Below, piece after piece: positions 5,913 through 6,965 of a stretch of 6,965 nucleotides of DNA. Source of the DNA: Butyricicoccus_A sp964387535. Lineage in GTDB: Bacteria; Bacillota; Clostridia; Oscillospirales; Butyricicoccaceae. A program made the translations under genes and the position numbers. The notes beneath the pieces were generated by a model. It saw only the letters and a list, made by a program, of their open reading frames with translations. It made no database searches and was not told the DNA's origin. Numbering within the stretch: the stretch's first letter is position 1; every line of letters begins with the position of its first letter. The stretch is taken from positions 1 through 6,965 of the forward strand of contig CAYLXH010000110.1 of the NCBI GenBank assembly GCA_964387535.1, read 5' to 3'.

Positions 5913-6073
5913 CCTCGCTATGGACCTTTTTATTCGTTTAAATGCGCAACTTCATTTTACAATGCGCGTACCGTAGATGGAGATACATTCACACCGGTAT
6001 CCTGATGTTCGGTGTTTGACGGAAGCAGGCAAGGATAGTTTTACATCGCTTGGGCCAGTAATTCATATAGTTC
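5913..6073. other. Probable right end of the IS remnant and degraded spacer
   Basis: The stretch 5941-5967 (AATGCGCAACTTCATTTTAC and following) has the look of an IS30-type outer end, with AATGCGC repeated at 5941-5947 and 5961-5967. I could not find a matching inverted copy left of 5267, so the element boundary is unproven. From 5961 one plus-strand frame reads NARTVDGDTFTPVS and then stops, perhaps the tail of a broken gene. No complete gene is present. Confidence 0.35.
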
Positions 6074-6106
6074 AAAGCGCATCGGAGTATACTCCGATGC
6101 GCTTTT
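6074..6106. terminator. Perfect palindromic terminator, probably bidirectional
   Basis: A 32-base perfect palindrome (half-site AAAGCGCATCGGAGTA, 6074-6089, mirrored to 6105) gives a stem of about 14 bp with a 4-base loop and ends in TTTT. On the minus strand it also ends in TTT. It lies between plus-strand genes and the convergent MerR-type gene, so it can serve both. Before the IS30 insertion it may have ended the ABC operon. Confidence 0.87.
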
Positions 6107-6180
6107 CCGATGTTTGTTTTCCGATCGTCTGTTTTTAACAATTCAAAAGGCGTAGACGGCGATCACTGGTCTTCTTTCGG

Positions 6181-6965
6181 TCATTTCTTTCTTACGGGAT
6201 AGCAGACCTCCGTGACAAATTCATCGGGATTCTGTGTTTCATGTGGGCTTATGTGATAAATGTTGAACATGGTACCATTATAGTCGTATCCGTTTTCCTC
6301 AATCCATGCGGCTACGGCTGCGTAGACATCGCTGATTTGTTCATAGCCCCCTTGGAAGATAGCACTGGCAATGGTGACAGCTGGAAGTGTTTGAAAGGTC
6401 ACATGTTCTGTATTGGGATAGGTTCCCTTCACGGTTTTCTGAGCCTCAACTTCAATGTCATGTTCTTTGTACTCGCCGTCGAGATAGGCAACACAGCAAT
6501 AGCATGGTTCATCCGGGACAAGATTCATCGTTTCGGTCTCGCGGCGAAGCAGTTCCCAGACCATCCTTTCCTGTTCATAATGGGGGAGTGTCATCCGAAC
6601 GGTTGCGGCATAGCGTTCCGGCATAGTCTTGATTGTTACGTTATACTTCATGGTTTCTTCCTTTCTCAGCCGTTTTCTGGCTGTGTCCAGAAGCCTCAGT
6701 TTCTGCGCTGTTTCGTGAAGGCTTGCTTCCAGTTCCTTTTGATGAATGCTAAGAAATTTGTCCAATTTTTCACGATCATCATATGTGTAAAGAATCTCTC
6801 GGATGGTTGAAAGGCCAAATCCCATATCTTTTAGGGCAGTGATCCTGCACACAATCGGCAATTGTGATTCGCTGTAATAACGATACCCGGTAAAACGGTC
6901 AATCGTTTGTGGCTTAAGAAGGCCGATCTCATCATAGTGGCGCAGCATACGAGTGCTTACTCTGG
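6181..6965 (-). CDS. MerR-family regulator with GyrI-like effector domain (5' truncated)
   Basis: This is a DNA-binding transcription factor read on the minus strand, ending with TGA at 6183-6181. The frame is open to the window edge (RVSTR precedes the first Met at 6948), so about 10-12 N-terminal residues are missing. Seen: the MerR helix-turn-helix and wing RMLRHYDEIGLLKP and RFTGYRYYSESQL, the recognition-like ITALKDMGFGLSTIREIL, a charged coiled-coil linker (about 65-105 of the visible protein), then a GyrI-like/BacT effector-binding domain from about MKYNVTIKTMPERYAATVRM to the end. Such proteins sense small hydrophobic or cationic compounds and often control a neighbouring efflux or detoxification gene, which would lie outside the window. 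The domain includes an odd PCYCCVAY stretch. Convergent orientation and the intervening terminator argue against a direct link with the ABC operon. Confidence 0.93.
   Translation of the reverse strand, partial: RVSTRMLRHYDEIGLLKPQTIDRFTGYRYYSESQLPIVCRITALKDMGFGLSTIREILYTYDDREKLDKFLSIHQKELEASLHETAQKLRLLDTARKRLRKEETMKYNVTIKTMPERYAATVRMTLPHYEQERMVWELLRRETETMNLVPDEPCYCCVAYLDGEYKEHDIEVEAQKTVKGTYPNTEHVTFQTLPAVTIASAIFQGGYEQISDVYAAVAAWIEENGYDYNGTMFNIYHISPHETQNPDEFVTEVCYPVRKK

Noticed and set aside
6241..6810. Plus-strand ORF opposite the MerR-type gene
   Set aside because: It is antisense to a clearly recognisable regulator and has no ribosome-binding site or family resemblance.

Overview
The window reads as chromosomal DNA of an anaerobic Firmicute, probably a gut member of class Clostridia. 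This is inferred from strong AGGAGG-type ribosome-binding sites, TTGACA/TAAAAT promoter spacing, Gram-positive style lipoproteins, a DUF1847 protein and the catabolic glutamate dehydrogenase style; no species can be named from sequence alone.

Layout. Bases 1-821 are the C-terminal part of an NADP-type glutamate dehydrogenase (gdhA), closed by a textbook terminator (854-889). From a good promoter at 1026-1054 a plus-strand operon follows: a 42-codon Cys/Met-rich leader ORF (1099-1227), an attenuator-like hairpin region (1237-1270), a Cys-rich DUF1847 protein (1307-1975), an ABC permease (1989-2939), its ATPase (2933-3712), a 66-residue lipoprotein ending in a Cys-Cys segment (3729-3929), and a NitT/TauT/SsuA-like substrate-binding lipoprotein (3972-5027). 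After it come a GC-rich stretch with a long nested inverted repeat (5134-5255), a minus-strand IS30-family transposase that has lost its middle and is frameshifted (5267-5855), a near-perfect palindromic terminator (6074-6106), and a minus-strand MerR/GyrI-like regulator running off the right edge (6181-6965).

The most interesting part is 1026-1306. The leader ORF has a very strong ribosome-binding site, 11 of 42 residues are Cys or Met, and its stop lies just before a terminator-like hairpin. A 10-base segment inside the leader ORF (1158-1167) is perfectly complementary to the 5' arm of that hairpin (1237-1246), so antiterminator and terminator are mutually exclusive. This is the architecture of translation-coupled attenuation. 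It sits in front of an operon whose proteins are unusually rich in cysteine: ten in the DUF1847 protein, C54-H55, H120/C123 and C231-C232 in the binding protein, and a Cys-Cys in the small lipoprotein. My inference is an uptake system for a sulfur compound or a thiol-seeking ligand such as a soft metal, controlled by cysteine availability or by the Cys-rich peptide itself. The substrate cannot be read from the sequence.
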